A DNA stretch of 64,000 bases. Origin: Treponema_C sp050937815 (GTDB taxonomy: Bacteria; Spirochaetota; Spirochaetia; Treponematales; Treponemataceae). How positions within the stretch are numbered: position 1 is the first letter of the stretch; every line of letters begins with the position of its first letter. The stretch lies in assembly GCF_050937815.1 (NCBI RefSeq), contig NZ_JACDIJ010000007.1:52268-116267 (forward strand). Reading direction: 5' to 3'. Shown piece by piece: positions 9,018 through 18,331 of this stretch. A program made the position numbers and the translations under genes. Under the pieces are notes generated by a model. It did no database searches, was not told the origin of the DNA, and saw only the letters and a list, made by a program, of their open reading frames with translations.

Positions 9018-9383
9018 TCACGAACCTTGAAGCATAGTACAACGGCCGGAAAATACACTGCCCGGTTCGAGTACCACTTTTTCCGATGTAATATCGCCGA
9101 AAACCGCACCGCCGGCGGAAACAAAAACCAAGCCCTTTGCTTCGATATTACCGGTAACCTTACCCCGAACCAACACCCGCTGTGCAATAATATCGGCTTT
9201 AACGACAGCCGCCGCATCTATAACCAAATCGCTCGTTGCATTGATGGAACCGTCCATCGTTCCCTTTATCATAAAAGGCCGTGCAAAACGAATAGTACCG
9301 GAAAAAGTGATATCGGAGGCCAGCACCGTATCAAAATCATCTTCTTCCAAATCGAAAAAATCGGTATCTTTTACTTCAAACAT
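9018..9383 (-). CDS. Bactofilin
   Basis: 121-aa polymer-forming cytoskeletal protein. The core consists of repeated short right-handed beta-helix turns such as GTIRFARPFMIKGTMDGSI and VRGKVTGNIEAKGLVFVSAGGAVFGDI, the typical bactofilin (DUF583) pattern, with short acidic N- and C-terminal tails. Bactofilins assemble into nucleotide-free filaments that anchor cell-wall or motility proteins. The stop is 8 bases before the TPR gene start, so they are co-transcribed. The product is likely cytoplasmic or membrane-associated; no membrane helix is seen. Confidence 0.9.
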   Translation of the reverse strand: MFEVKDTDFFDLEEDDFDTVLASDITFSGTIRFARPFMIKGTMDGSINATSDLVIDAAAVVKADIIAQRVLVRGKVTGNIEAKGLVFVSAGGAVFGDITSEKVVLEPGSVFSGRCTMLQGS

Positions 9384-9465
9384 TGTTTAATAATACACTG
9401 AACGGTGCGTTACAGTCAACACAAAGTACCGACACCGATAAATCGGCAGCTTAATGCGCTGCAAA

Positions 9466-10839
9466 TCAAGTATCCGAATATATACGTTCGGATAGCGGAA
9501 GATACTTTTTATACGGCATAACGGATTTATATGCGGGACGAATAATTTTTCCTCCGTTTACCAATTCTTCCATACGATGGGCTGACCATCCGGCAAGCCG
9601 GGATGCGGCGAACAGCGGGGTAAAAAGTTCTTCGGGCAAATTAAGCATACTGTACATAAACCCCGAATAAAAATCGATATTTGCACTTACGCCCTTATAC
9701 ATTTTGCGTTTTTCAGCGATAATTTCCGGAGCAAGCCGTTCAACGGCGTCATAGAGTTTAAACTCATCTTCTTTTCCTTTTTCTTTTGCCAGTTTTTCAA
9801 CCCATTCTTTTAGTATAACCGCACGCGGATCGGAAAGCGAATAAACCGCATGACCTATACCGTAAACAAGTCCGGCTTTATCAAAAGCTTCTTTATCGAC
9901 CAAGCGTTCTATATATCGGCAAAGCTCATCTTCATCGTCCCAATTTTTTACATTACGCTTTAAGTCGGCAAACATTTGGCTGACCTTTATACTTGCTCCG
10001 CCGTGTTTAGGCCCCTTTAAAGAAGCTAAAGAAGCGGCTACCGCAGAATATGTGTCCGTTCCCGACGATGTTACAACGTGATTTGTAAAAGTACTATTAT
10101 TTCCTCCGCCGTGTTCCGCATGCAGAACCATAGCCAAATCCAAAACGGATGCTTCAAGCGGAGTATAAAAACTGTCGGGACGAAGCATGTGCAAAATATT
10201 TTCGGCGCATGAAAGTTCCGGCAAAGGAGGATGGATGACAAGGCTTTGTTTTTTATAGTAATAGGCATAAGCTTGATAGGCATATACCATAAGACCGGGA
10301 AAACGGGCAATAAGCTGCAAGCATTGGCGGATAACATTGGGAATCGATATATCATCCGCCGCTTCGTCGTATGTGTACAAGGTTAAAATGCTTGTTGCAA
10401 GCGAGTTCATCATATCGCAGCTGGGGGTTTTTAAAATGGTACCGCGTACAAAGTCTTCGGGAAGCTCCATACATGAACTCAGTACCAGGCGGAATTGATT
10501 GCATTGTTCGGCCGAAGGCAAGTGCCCGAAAACCAACAGATAACAAATTTCTTCAAAACCGAATCGGTTTTCATCGATAAAACCGTTTACAAGATCATTT
10601 ATATTATAGCCGCGGTAAAAAAGCTTGCCTTCGCAAGGGATGAGATCTTCATTTTCAACGACAAAACCGATAATAGCCGAAATTTCGGTTAATCCCGCCA
10701 AAACACCCTTGCCGCTTATATCGCGCAAGCCGCGCTTTACTTCATACTTTGTATATAATTCACTGTCGATTTTATCGGATGCGCATACAAATTCACTGTA
10801 TCGGGCCATAATCGTTTGGACATTTATATCGGAATTCAT
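9466..10839 (-). CDS. Citrate synthase (large type)
   Basis: Condenses acetyl-CoA (possibly also propionyl-CoA) with oxaloacetate. The start at 10839 has AAGGAGG seven bases upstream and gives 457 aa; the longer open frame lacks such a site. Catalytic residues are visible: the HAEHGGGN block (His about 243) and GIGHAVYSLSDPR (His about 330), plus the KGPKHGGA loop. Length and an N-terminal extension resemble the 450-aa citrate/2-methylcitrate synthases of anaerobes more than E. coli GltA. No other TCA gene is in the window, so its job may be in glutamate synthesis or acyl-CoA balance. The upstream region has three ACCGAT repeats. Confidence 0.88.
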   Translation of the reverse strand: MNSDINVQTIMARYSEFVCASDKIDSELYTKYEVKRGLRDISGKGVLAGLTEISAIIGFVVENEDLIPCEGKLFYRGYNINDLVNGFIDENRFGFEEICYLLVFGHLPSAEQCNQFRLVLSSCMELPEDFVRGTILKTPSCDMMNSLATSILTLYTYDEAADDISIPNVIRQCLQLIARFPGLMVYAYQAYAYYYKKQSLVIHPPLPELSCAENILHMLRPDSFYTPLEASVLDLAMVLHAEHGGGNNSTFTNHVVTSSGTDTYSAVAASLASLKGPKHGGASIKVSQMFADLKRNVKNWDDEDELCRYIERLVDKEAFDKAGLVYGIGHAVYSLSDPRAVILKEWVEKLAKEKGKEDEFKLYDAVERLAPEIIAEKRKMYKGVSANIDFYSGFMYSMLNLPEELFTPLFAASRLAGWSAHRMEELVNGGKIIRPAYKSVMPYKKYLPLSERIYSDT

Positions 10840-10910
10840 AAAGTCCTCCTTAAATTTGTATAAAACGGCGCAAAGCAACGATTCGGATTTAGAATAATCG
10901 GATTTTCGGC

Positions 10911-10950
10911 ACCGATATTTCGATACCGATTAAAATTTAAAAGGACCGAT
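10911..10950. promoter_or_regulatory. Three ACCGAT repeats upstream of citrate synthase
   Basis: ACCGAT occurs at 10911, 10925 and 10945 in the 140 bases separating lon and the citrate synthase start. Clustering of one hexamer in a promoter region suggests an operator, but no regulator can be named. Confidence 0.35.
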
Positions 10951-10979
10951 TACGTTGCACTAAATAAACCGGCATGTTA

Positions 10980-13538
10980 TTAAAACGCTAAAGCGAGAAC
11001 TTCTTCCATATGCGTTACCGGATAAAAGCTTATTCCTTTTTTTACATGCTCGGGAATATCATCCAAATCGCGCATATTTTGCTTAGGTATAATAACATGT
11101 TTTATTCCGTTTCGTCGAGCGGCAACCGTTTTTTCTTTTAAACCGCCTATGGGAAGCACTTGGCCGGTTAATGAAAGTTCGCCGGTCATCGCAAGATTTT
11201 TACGTATGGTTTTATTCTTTAAAAGCGATAATAAGACCACCGTCATCGTTATACCGGCAGAAGGTCCGTCTTTGGGCGTTGCGCCTTCAGGGATATGCAA
11301 ATGAATCTTGTGGTTTTCGAAAAAGTCGGCATCTTTTATTTTATGTTCTATAGCGTATGAGCGTACCCAGCTCATTGCTATCGAAGCCGACTCTTTCATA
11401 ACATCTCCCATTTGGCCGGTTAAATTAAAGCCTTCTTTTCCGGGAATCGTCAAAGCTTCCAACAAAAGCGTATCTCCGCCCATACTCGTCCAAGCAAGAC
11501 CTATTGCCGTGCCGGGACGGTCGGCCTTTTTACGGTTATCTTCATCGGTAAACACGGGCTTACCCAAATAATGTTCGATAAGCACTTTACCGGGAGTAAG
11601 CGGACGCGATAAAAGTCGGTTTAATTTTTTTTGAGATTCTTTTTCTTCTTCGCTTATAATACGCTTTAATTCCTTCGGTTTTTTTTCTTTACGGCCCGTA
11701 TCGGGAACGTCTTTTGTCGCTTCCCTTGTTTTTTCTTCAGCCGCTTTTTGATCCTCAATACGCTTTTCAAGTTCTTTTTGTGAAGCATCTTTTAAAGCAT
11801 ACACCCTATCCATAAGAGAAGATATTTCAGGCTCTGCAAGCAATTCGGCGGCATATTTACGGTGAATTTTATCAAGATTTTTTTCAAAATTACGCACACC
11901 GGCTTCCCGTGCATAGGAATTGGCGATAAAAAGCAAATCGCCTTTAGAATAATGTACTTGATTTTTAGCTAAACCGTTTTTTTGCAAACTTTTCGGCACT
12001 AAAAAATGTTTGGCTATTTCGATTTTTTCCTGATCGATATAGCCCGAAAGATGAATGATTTCCGCGCGGTCGCGCAATGGTTCGGGAATTCCGTCAAGAG
12101 AATTTGCGGTAAGCATAAATAAAATATTAGATACATCAAAGGGTATATCCAAATAGTGATCGCGGAATGCAACGTTTTGCTCCGGATCAAGTACTTCCAA
12201 AAGCGCACTTGACGGATCGCCTTGATAGCTTGAACCCATTTTATCCACTTCGTCAATCACAAAAACGGGCGCTTTGGTTTTTACGATTTTTAACCCTTGA
12301 ATGATTTTTCCGGGCATAGCGCCTATATAGGTTCGGCGGTGCCCTTTAATTTCCGCCTCGTCGCGCATACCGCCTACCGAAAATCTGAAAAAAGGTTTAT
12401 TCATTGCGCGGGCAATGGAACGGCACACGCTGGTTTTTCCTACTCCCGGCGGACCGACTAAAAGTAAAATGGAACCCTTGCTGTCGTTTTTCAGCTTTCT
12501 TACGGCAAGATATTCTACTATGCGCTTTTTAACATCTTCAAGCCCATAATGATCTTCATCCAGTGTTTTACGCGCTTGGCTCATGCCGTAATTTTCGGGC
12601 ACCGGTTCTTCCCACGGCAAATTGACAATCGTGTCCAAATAATTCCGGGTAACGATATATTCGCTTGAATTCGGATCCATAAGAGAAAACTTTTCAAGCT
12701 CGCCGGTCACGGTTTCGGCAATTTCGCCTTCAAACCGGAATTTTGCAATTTTTTCTTCAAACTTTTGAAAATCCGAACTTTTGGCATCGCTTGTCATGCC
12801 CAATTCTTCTTTAATGGATTTTAACTCTTCTTTTAAAAAATACTCGCGCTGATTTTTTTCAATACGATCGTTTAACTCCGTTTGAATCTTTTTTTGAATA
12901 CGCAACAGCTCTTGTTCTTTTTTTATAAATACAAGAACGCTTTCCATACGTTGGCGTACATTTTGCATTTCCAATACTTTTTGCTGTTCGTCTTTGTCGA
13001 TATTCAAAATGGAAGCTATAAAGTCGGCTATTTTTCCGGGATGGTCAATGTTTACCATATTCAAGCGCATTTCTTCGGAAAAAAGAGGATTGTTTTCCGA
13101 AATTTCTTTCATTTCGCTTATTAAGGCACGGGTTAAAGCCTTTACTTCAAAGGTTGCATCTTCTTCGTCTTCAAGATATTCGACAACAACGGCCATCGGA
13201 TTTTTTTGACTGAGCGCTTTGCGTATACGGAAGCGTTTAATTGTCGAAATAAAAATATTAACGCCGCCGTCCGGTAAATTGATTTTTTTTATAATCCGTG
13301 CCGCAGTTCCTACTTGATGTAAATCGGACACAACAGGAGTTTCCGCTTCGCTTTTAAGCATAACAATACCGATAAGGCCGTCTTCGGTATAGGCGCTTTC
13401 TATCACCTTTGTATCTTCTGCCGAATTAATCATAAGAGGTGTAAATATACCGGGAAAAATCGGGCGCCCCGAAAGCGGTATTAAACGTAATTTATTTGAA
13501 AGGGTTTGATCCGCCGGTACAATGGTTTGTTCTGCCAT
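10980..13538 (-). CDS. lon: ATP-dependent protease Lon
   Basis: Cytoplasmic AAA+ serine protease that degrades misfolded and regulatory proteins. The ATG at 13538 has AGGAGT upstream and gives 852 aa. Domain order: LAN substrate domain (about 15-210), coiled coil (about 200-250), AAA+ module with Walker A GPPGVGKTS (about 362-370) and Walker B VFVIDEVD, then the C-terminal protease domain with the catalytic Ser in PKDGPSAG (about 760) and Lys in GGLKEK (about 803). A highly charged insertion of about 55 residues (about 586-645, rich in E/K/R) lies between the AAA+ lid and the protease domain, longer than in E. coli Lon. Confidence 0.97.
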   Translation of the reverse strand: MAEQTIVPADQTLSNKLRLIPLSGRPIFPGIFTPLMINSAEDTKVIESAYTEDGLIGIVMLKSEAETPVVSDLHQVGTAARIIKKINLPDGGVNIFISTIKRFRIRKALSQKNPMAVVVEYLEDEEDATFEVKALTRALISEMKEISENNPLFSEEMRLNMVNIDHPGKIADFIASILNIDKDEQQKVLEMQNVRQRMESVLVFIKKEQELLRIQKKIQTELNDRIEKNQREYFLKEELKSIKEELGMTSDAKSSDFQKFEEKIAKFRFEGEIAETVTGELEKFSLMDPNSSEYIVTRNYLDTIVNLPWEEPVPENYGMSQARKTLDEDHYGLEDVKKRIVEYLAVRKLKNDSKGSILLLVGPPGVGKTSVCRSIARAMNKPFFRFSVGGMRDEAEIKGHRRTYIGAMPGKIIQGLKIVKTKAPVFVIDEVDKMGSSYQGDPSSALLEVLDPEQNVAFRDHYLDIPFDVSNILFMLTANSLDGIPEPLRDRAEIIHLSGYIDQEKIEIAKHFLVPKSLQKNGLAKNQVHYSKGDLLFIANSYAREAGVRNFEKNLDKIHRKYAAELLAEPEISSLMDRVYALKDASQKELEKRIEDQKAAEEKTREATKDVPDTGRKEKKPKELKRIISEEEKESQKKLNRLLSRPLTPGKVLIEHYLGKPVFTDEDNRKKADRPGTAIGLAWTSMGGDTLLLEALTIPGKEGFNLTGQMGDVMKESASIAMSWVRSYAIEHKIKDADFFENHKIHLHIPEGATPKDGPSAGITMTVVLLSLLKNKTIRKNLAMTGELSLTGQVLPIGGLKEKTVAARRNGIKHVIIPKQNMRDLDDIPEHVKKGISFYPVTHMEEVLALAF

Positions 13539-13596
13539 ATAAAAAACTCCTAAGGAATACAAAGCCGCAGCAGCGCATTCCGTCCGTACATACTAT

Positions 13597-13624
13597 AAAA
13601 TATCTACATTAAAATATCTACATT
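13597..13624. repeat. Perfect 14-bp tandem repeat upstream of lon
   Basis: AAAATATCTACATT occurs twice head to tail, between the divergent lon and ABC-transporter genes. It lies about 60 bases before the lon start, where a promoter or operator is expected. Confidence 0.6.
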
Positions 13625-13779
13625 TTTTCGGGAAAAGGCAAGTTTTTTCCGCCGTTAAAAAAAGCCCGAACCCACCGTTTAAGCAATAGACAAAAAAGTC
13701 CGCAGCGGTACTTTACGAAATCGGCGGGAATTGTTACCTTTATAGAATAGATTGATTTACTGATTAAGAGGATAACATT

Positions 13780-14739
13780 ATGATTGAACTGGCGCATGTT
13801 TCCCGTTCATTCGGTTCTTTCCGCGCAGTCGACGATATAAGTTTTTCCATTCGTACCGGAGAAATTGTCGGCTTGTTGGGGCCGAACGGAGCGGGTAAAA
13901 CAACCACCATGCGGATGATTACCGGCTTTTTAAGTCCCGATGCGGGGACCATCACAATCGACGGCCGGGACATACGGGAAGACGAACGGGGCTCAAAACG
14001 TAAAATAGGCTATATGCCCGAATCGGCCCCCCTGTACGGCGATATGATTGTCGAAGACTATTTGAATTACGTTGCCGCCATGCAGGGCGTAAACGCCGCA
14101 GAGCGGGTGCCCTTTTTATGCCGTACCTGCGGCTTAAGCGATGTAATGCATAAAAACATCGCGGAACTTTCGCGCGGGTACCGCCAAAGAGTCGGTCTTG
14201 CCCACGCGCTTATGAACGACCCTGAAATCCTCATACTCGACGAGCCTACAAGCGGCTTGGATCCGAATCAAATCGGCGAAGTGCGCAGTCTTATTAAAGA
14301 GTTGGGAAAAACGCGTACGGTTATCATATCGACCCATATTTTGGGCGAAGTTGAAATGCTTTGCGGCCGCGTTATCATTATTTCACACGGGAAGATTGCA
14401 GCCGACAGCCCCACCTCGGAACTTGCAAGCCGCTATATGCGCAGCGCTTCGGTGAGCGTTGTCGCCGCCGCCGGCTCGCAAAAAGAGCTGATACAAGAGG
14501 TCGAAAAACTGAGCGGCAAGGGAACGGCAGCGGCCTTTGAAGTGCCCCTCGGCGAAACCCTTTTAAGCGGAAAAAGCGGTATCTACGGGGTGCGCGTATC
14601 CGTCGATGCGGATAAAGAAATCCGCCCCGATATTGCAAAAACCGCCTCGGAAAAAGGCTGGGCCTTGTATGAACTTTCGCTTCAACGGAACAGCCTTGAA
14701 GACGTATTCCGCACATTGACGACAGGAGGCGAAGCATGA
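13780..14739 (+). CDS. ABC transporter ATP-binding protein (GldA-like)
   Basis: ATPase subunit of an ABC-2-type exporter. Walker A GPNGAGKTT is at 34-42, the signature is LSRGYRQRVGLA, Walker B is ILILDEPTSGLDP and the H-loop is STHILGEVE. The last third is the accessory C-terminal domain typical of GldA/NatA-like proteins. The next gene starts 4 bases before its stop, and the four genes to 18159 form one operon whose combination (ATPase, permease, GldG-like and DUF4340 proteins) is conserved in many bacteria outside gliding motility. Substrate unknown. RBS is GAGG ahead of the ATG. Confidence 0.93.
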   Translation: MIELAHVSRSFGSFRAVDDISFSIRTGEIVGLLGPNGAGKTTTMRMITGFLSPDAGTITIDGRDIREDERGSKRKIGYMPESAPLYGDMIVEDYLNYVAAMQGVNAAERVPFLCRTCGLSDVMHKNIAELSRGYRQRVGLAHALMNDPEILILDEPTSGLDPNQIGEVRSLIKELGKTRTVIISTHILGEVEMLCGRVIIISHGKIAADSPTSELASRYMRSASVSVVAAAGSQKELIQEVEKLSGKGTAAAFEVPLGETLLSGKSGIYGVRVSVDADKEIRPDIAKTASEKGWALYELSLQRNSLEDVFRTLTTGGEA

Positions 14740-15446
14740 ACGTAAAATCGGCTATTATAAAACGCGAGTTGGGAGCCTACTTTACCGGAGCGGTTGCCTA
14801 CATCGTTATCGGTTTGTTTTTGCTCATTTCGGGCTTTTTATTTTTTAACGTATTCTTTTTGGCAAACCGCGCGGAACTGAGGCAGTTTTTTTCGATACTG
14901 CCCGTTCTCTACGCTTTTTTTATTCCGGCGGTAACTATGCGGCTTTTTGCCGAAGAACGCAAAAGCGGCAGTTTGGAAACCCTGATGACCCTTCCGGTCG
15001 ACGCCGTTGACGTTGTAATCGGTAAATTTGCGGCAGCCCTTATTTTTACGGCTATTATGACGGTTCCCACCCTCGCCTACGCAATTACGGCAGCCTCTTT
15101 CGGAAGCCTTGAAGCAGGCCCCCTCGTCTGCGGTTATATCGGCGCCCTTTTTTTAGCGGCCGCCTTTTGCGCCGCGGGCTTGTTCGCTTCGGCATCGAGT
15201 GCAAATCAAATAGTCGCTTTTTTTATAGCCTTTGCCCTTTGTGTGCTTTTGGCGATGATTGACCAATTTTTGCTCTTTTTACCGGCATCTCTGGTAAGCG
15301 TTTTACAGTATATTTCCGCGGGCGCTCATTTTACCTCGATAAGCCGGGGCATTATCGACAGCCGCGACCTTATTTACTTTGTTACACTTACCGCCTTATT
15401 TTTAACTTTGACGGTTAAAACCGTCGATTCGCGGAGGGCTGCATAA
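14736..15446 (+). CDS. ABC-2 type permease (GldF-like)
   Basis: 236-aa inner-membrane permease with about six hydrophobic segments, beginning with an N-terminal cytoplasmic KRELGAYFTGAVAYIV motif. The RLFAEERKSGSLETLMTLPV block is diagnostic of ABC-2 permeases. It overlaps the ATPase gene by 4 bases and the next gene by 1 base, so translation is coupled. It should form the membrane part of the exporter powered by the preceding protein. Confidence 0.9.
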   Translation: MNVKSAIIKRELGAYFTGAVAYIVIGLFLLISGFLFFNVFFLANRAELRQFFSILPVLYAFFIPAVTMRLFAEERKSGSLETLMTLPVDAVDVVIGKFAAALIFTAIMTVPTLAYAITAASFGSLEAGPLVCGYIGALFLAAAFCAAGLFASASSANQIVAFFIAFALCVLLAMIDQFLLFLPASLVSVLQYISAGAHFTSISRGIIDSRDLIYFVTLTALFLTLTVKTVDSRRAA

Positions 15447-17557
15447 TGAAAGCATTTATACGGTGGCTTAAAGGGCCTCAAAGCGATTTTTTACTTTTTA
15501 TTATCGTTTTAGTATTGTTGAACCTTGCGGGTATGCGCTCTTTTTTCCGCATCGATACCACAAAGAGCAAGTCCTATTCCCTGTCGCAGTCGAGTAAACA
15601 GCTGGTGCGCACGCTCGAACAGCCGCTTTCGGTTAAGGTATTTTTTTCGTCAAACCTGCCTTCTCCGTACAATAACACCGCCCAATATGTGCGCGATTTA
15701 TTAAGCGAATATGCAGGAGCTGCAAACAAACAATTTTCGTGGGAAACCTTCGATATGAACAATCCCGAAAGTCAGTCTATGGCGCGCTCGTACCGGCTCA
15801 ATCAAATTCAAATACAGGAATTAAAAGAAAGCGAAGTCGGCTTTAAAAACGTATGGATGGGCTTGGTGCTTACCTATGCCGACCGCATAGAAATCCTCGA
15901 CGGCATTACAAGCTCGGAAGGTTTGGAATACAAGCTGACGACAAAAATGACTTCGATGATAAATGCGGTAAGCGCCCTTGCAGGCTTAAAAGGACAGGCG
16001 GACTTAAACCTTTACTTAAGCGAAGATTTGGCAGCCTTTAATATTCAAGGCTTTTCTTCGATTGAACCTTCGGTGTCCAAGGCGGCTGAGGCGGTAAACA
16101 AAGCCAATATGAACCGCATACGCTATAATTACGTAAAGCCCGCGCAAGCCGATGTTGAAAGCTTAAGCGAAACCTACGGCATTCCCCTTATCCGCTGGAC
16201 AAACAATAAGGACGGTTCAACGGGCAAGGGCATTATCGGTTTGGTGCTTTCGTACAATGACACTTTCCGCCTTATTCCTTTGCAGATGTCGCAAAGCCTG
16301 TTCGGTTCTTACGGAATTGCGGGCTTGGACGATTTGGAAAAAAACATTACGGAAAACCTCGCCTCTTTGGTGTCGCGTTCGACCGAAATCGGCTATGTAA
16401 GCGGCCACGGAGAATTGAGCTTGCAGGATGCACAATCGGGAGCCGCAAACCTTGCCGCCTATGCCTCCGATATGTACGGTTTTAAAGAAATACGCACCGC
16501 CGAAGAAGAGATTCCCTCAAACATATCGACCCTGATTATCAACGGGCCTACCGAGGAATTCGGCGAAGAAGAATTGTATAAGATAGACCAGTTTGTTATG
16601 AAGGGCGGAAAGCTTGCGGTCTTTTTAGACCCCTTTATAGAAAAGCAGGACCAAATGGCGATGTACTACGGTATGCCGCCCTCATACGAAAAAAACGCAA
16701 CGGGGCTGGAAAAGCTTTTAAAGGCTTACGGCGTTGAGCCGGCCGAAGGTTATGTGATGGACAAACAGTGCTACAGCCAAAGCGCACCCGGAAAGGGAAA
16801 AACCGAATTTTATTTTGCGCCCGTTATACATCAAAGCGGTTTGAAAAACAACCATCCGGTAACATCGAACCTGTCGTACGTTCTCTTTTTGCAAAGCGGC
16901 GCCCTAACGCTGAACGATGCGGCTTCGGCTTCCGGTGCTGAAGCTCACGTACTTGCAAAAACAAGCAAAGAAAGCTGGCTGCAAAAAGAAATTACCGCGC
17001 TGGATCCCTCGTATATTTTCCCGCCTGCAAAAGAAAACATGGGCGAATACAATCTTGCCGTTCTTTTGGAAGGCTCTTTTAAAAGCGCTTTTGCAAACGC
17101 TCCGGCAAAAGGTAATGACGAAAAGGCCGGGACGGCGGATGCTGCGGGCACAGCTAAAACTTCCGCCGGCGCTCAAAACGCCCTCGTTTCCGAAGCGCAT
17201 GTATCGTCCGGCATACAAAGGTCGGCGGTTTTTGTTGCAGGTTCTTCAAAGATTACAAGCGGCGCCTTAATCGACGAAGAGGGGGGACAGCCCGTAGCCG
17301 TTTTTGTACGCAACGTTTTCGACTTTTTAAACGGCAGCGAAGATTTTTGCTATATGAGAAGCAAGGGGCTTTCGCGGAACGTGTTGGATAAGGTTGAACC
17401 CGTATCGGCCGCCGTTGCAAAACTTTTTAACCAATATATTCTGCCCTTGCTTGTCGCCGTTGCAGGACTTATCGGACGGCACATGAAAAAGCGGCGCACA
17501 AAAGCCATACAAAAACGCTATGCGCAGGATGAAAACGCACAGGAGGCTGTACAATGA
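15446..17557 (+). CDS. GldG-like ABC exporter auxiliary protein
   Basis: 703-aa membrane protein of the ABC_transp_aux (GldG) type. One N-terminal membrane span (about 14-32) is followed by a large extracytoplasmic region: KSYSLSQSSKQLVRTLEQPLSVKVFFSS is the conserved start, and EIGYVSGHGE and GGKLAVFLDPF are later family blocks. A C-terminal span (about 660-680) ends in a basic tail. A glycine/alanine-rich low-complexity patch sits at about 550-580. It is translationally coupled to the permease (stop and start share a base) and to the following DUF4340 gene (4-base overlap). Likely couples the exporter to its extracytoplasmic substrate. Confidence 0.85.
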   Translation: MKAFIRWLKGPQSDFLLFIIVLVLLNLAGMRSFFRIDTTKSKSYSLSQSSKQLVRTLEQPLSVKVFFSSNLPSPYNNTAQYVRDLLSEYAGAANKQFSWETFDMNNPESQSMARSYRLNQIQIQELKESEVGFKNVWMGLVLTYADRIEILDGITSSEGLEYKLTTKMTSMINAVSALAGLKGQADLNLYLSEDLAAFNIQGFSSIEPSVSKAAEAVNKANMNRIRYNYVKPAQADVESLSETYGIPLIRWTNNKDGSTGKGIIGLVLSYNDTFRLIPLQMSQSLFGSYGIAGLDDLEKNITENLASLVSRSTEIGYVSGHGELSLQDAQSGAANLAAYASDMYGFKEIRTAEEEIPSNISTLIINGPTEEFGEEELYKIDQFVMKGGKLAVFLDPFIEKQDQMAMYYGMPPSYEKNATGLEKLLKAYGVEPAEGYVMDKQCYSQSAPGKGKTEFYFAPVIHQSGLKNNHPVTSNLSYVLFLQSGALTLNDAASASGAEAHVLAKTSKESWLQKEITALDPSYIFPPAKENMGEYNLAVLLEGSFKSAFANAPAKGNDEKAGTADAAGTAKTSAGAQNALVSEAHVSSGIQRSAVFVAGSSKITSGALIDEEGGQPVAVFVRNVFDFLNGSEDFCYMRSKGLSRNVLDKVEPVSAAVAKLFNQYILPLLVAVAGLIGRHMKKRRTKAIQKRYAQDENAQEAVQ

Positions 17558-18159
17558 ATATGCTGAAACTTCGTAAAATACTGCTTCTTTCGGCCGCCGC
17601 GGTTTTGGCGCTGGTATACGCTTTGCAGTTAATCGGCGAAAGGAAAAACGCCGTGAGTGACGAAGCTCTAAAACTTGAAGCCGACAGAATAGAAGTAAAG
17701 CTTGCCGACGGCGGCTTTTACGCTTTGAAAAAAGAAGGCGATGCATGGCTTATCGAGTCGGAAAACGAAGCGGGAACTGCCGCCGACACATACGCCGCCC
17801 GGGAAATAAGCGATGCCGTACAAAAGGTGCGCGTTTTGGGTAAGGTCGGTTCAATCGAGGACGCAGAACGCTTCGGTTTGGATACGGCACACGCGATTGA
17901 AGTGCGCGCACTTAAAGACGGTAAGGAACTTAGAACAATCCTTGTCGGCAAGACGGCGGGAACGGCCATGCAAACCTATGCGGTTCTCGATAAGTCGCAA
18001 ACGGTACTGCTTGCCGCAGGAGATTTGCAGGGCACCTTTTCAAAAAAGGCCGAAAACCTGAAAGCGGCCGAACAGCCCCCCGCCGAGGCGCACGCCGAAC
18101 AGGGCGAAGCCGAACGGGAGGCACCGGTAACGGAACTTGAAACCGCCGAAAAACAATAG
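17554..18159 (+). CDS. DUF4340 family protein
   Basis: 201-aa protein with one N-terminal membrane helix (about 8-25) and a periplasmic domain containing LADGGFYALKKEGDAWLIE, the typical DUF4340 strand pair, followed by FGLDTAHAIEVRALKDGKEL and GKTAGTAMQTYAVLD. DUF4340 proteins commonly end GldFG-like operons, as here. The tail (about 170-201) is rich in E, A and Q and looks disordered. It is shorter than many family members, which have two to three repeats of the domain. Function unknown; association with the exporter is by context. Confidence 0.8.
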   Translation: MNMLKLRKILLLSAAAVLALVYALQLIGERKNAVSDEALKLEADRIEVKLADGGFYALKKEGDAWLIESENEAGTAADTYAAREISDAVQKVRVLGKVGSIEDAERFGLDTAHAIEVRALKDGKELRTILVGKTAGTAMQTYAVLDKSQTVLLAAGDLQGTFSKKAENLKAAEQPPAEAHAEQGEAEREAPVTELETAEKQ

Positions 18160-18174
18160 GCGGAAACGGTTTTT

Positions 18175-18290
18175 ATGCGGCAGGGATTGGAGGGGGCGGG
18201 CGCGGCGGCAAAGCAGCCGCGCCCGCTTCCGAGTGCAGCGAGGAATGGAGCCGAAAGGCGGAACCCCGTAAAGCCCGATTCAGCCGCCCA
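18175..18290 (+). repeat. Structured interspersed repeat, copy A
   Basis: A 116-base intergenic element whose ends match the copy at 30326-30438: it opens ATGCGGCAGGGATTG and closes TTCAGCCGCCC. Outer GCGGC (18177-18181) can pair with GCCGC (18283-18287). Inside is an 11-bp stem (18196-18206 with 18216-18226), a TTCC/GGAA helix, and a GCC-GAAA-GGC hairpin with a GNRA loop. The inner stem sequence differs completely from that of copy B, yet both form helices. It lies between the DUF4340 gene and the Bax-inhibitor gene. Confidence 0.75.
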
Positions 18291-18331
18291 AAAAAACGCA
18301 GGTATGTAACATTAAAACCTTAAGGAGGTAA

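Noticed and set aside
13764..13973. Minus-strand open frame overlapping the ABC ATPase start
   Set aside because: It is a shadow of the Walker A region in a clearly functional gene.
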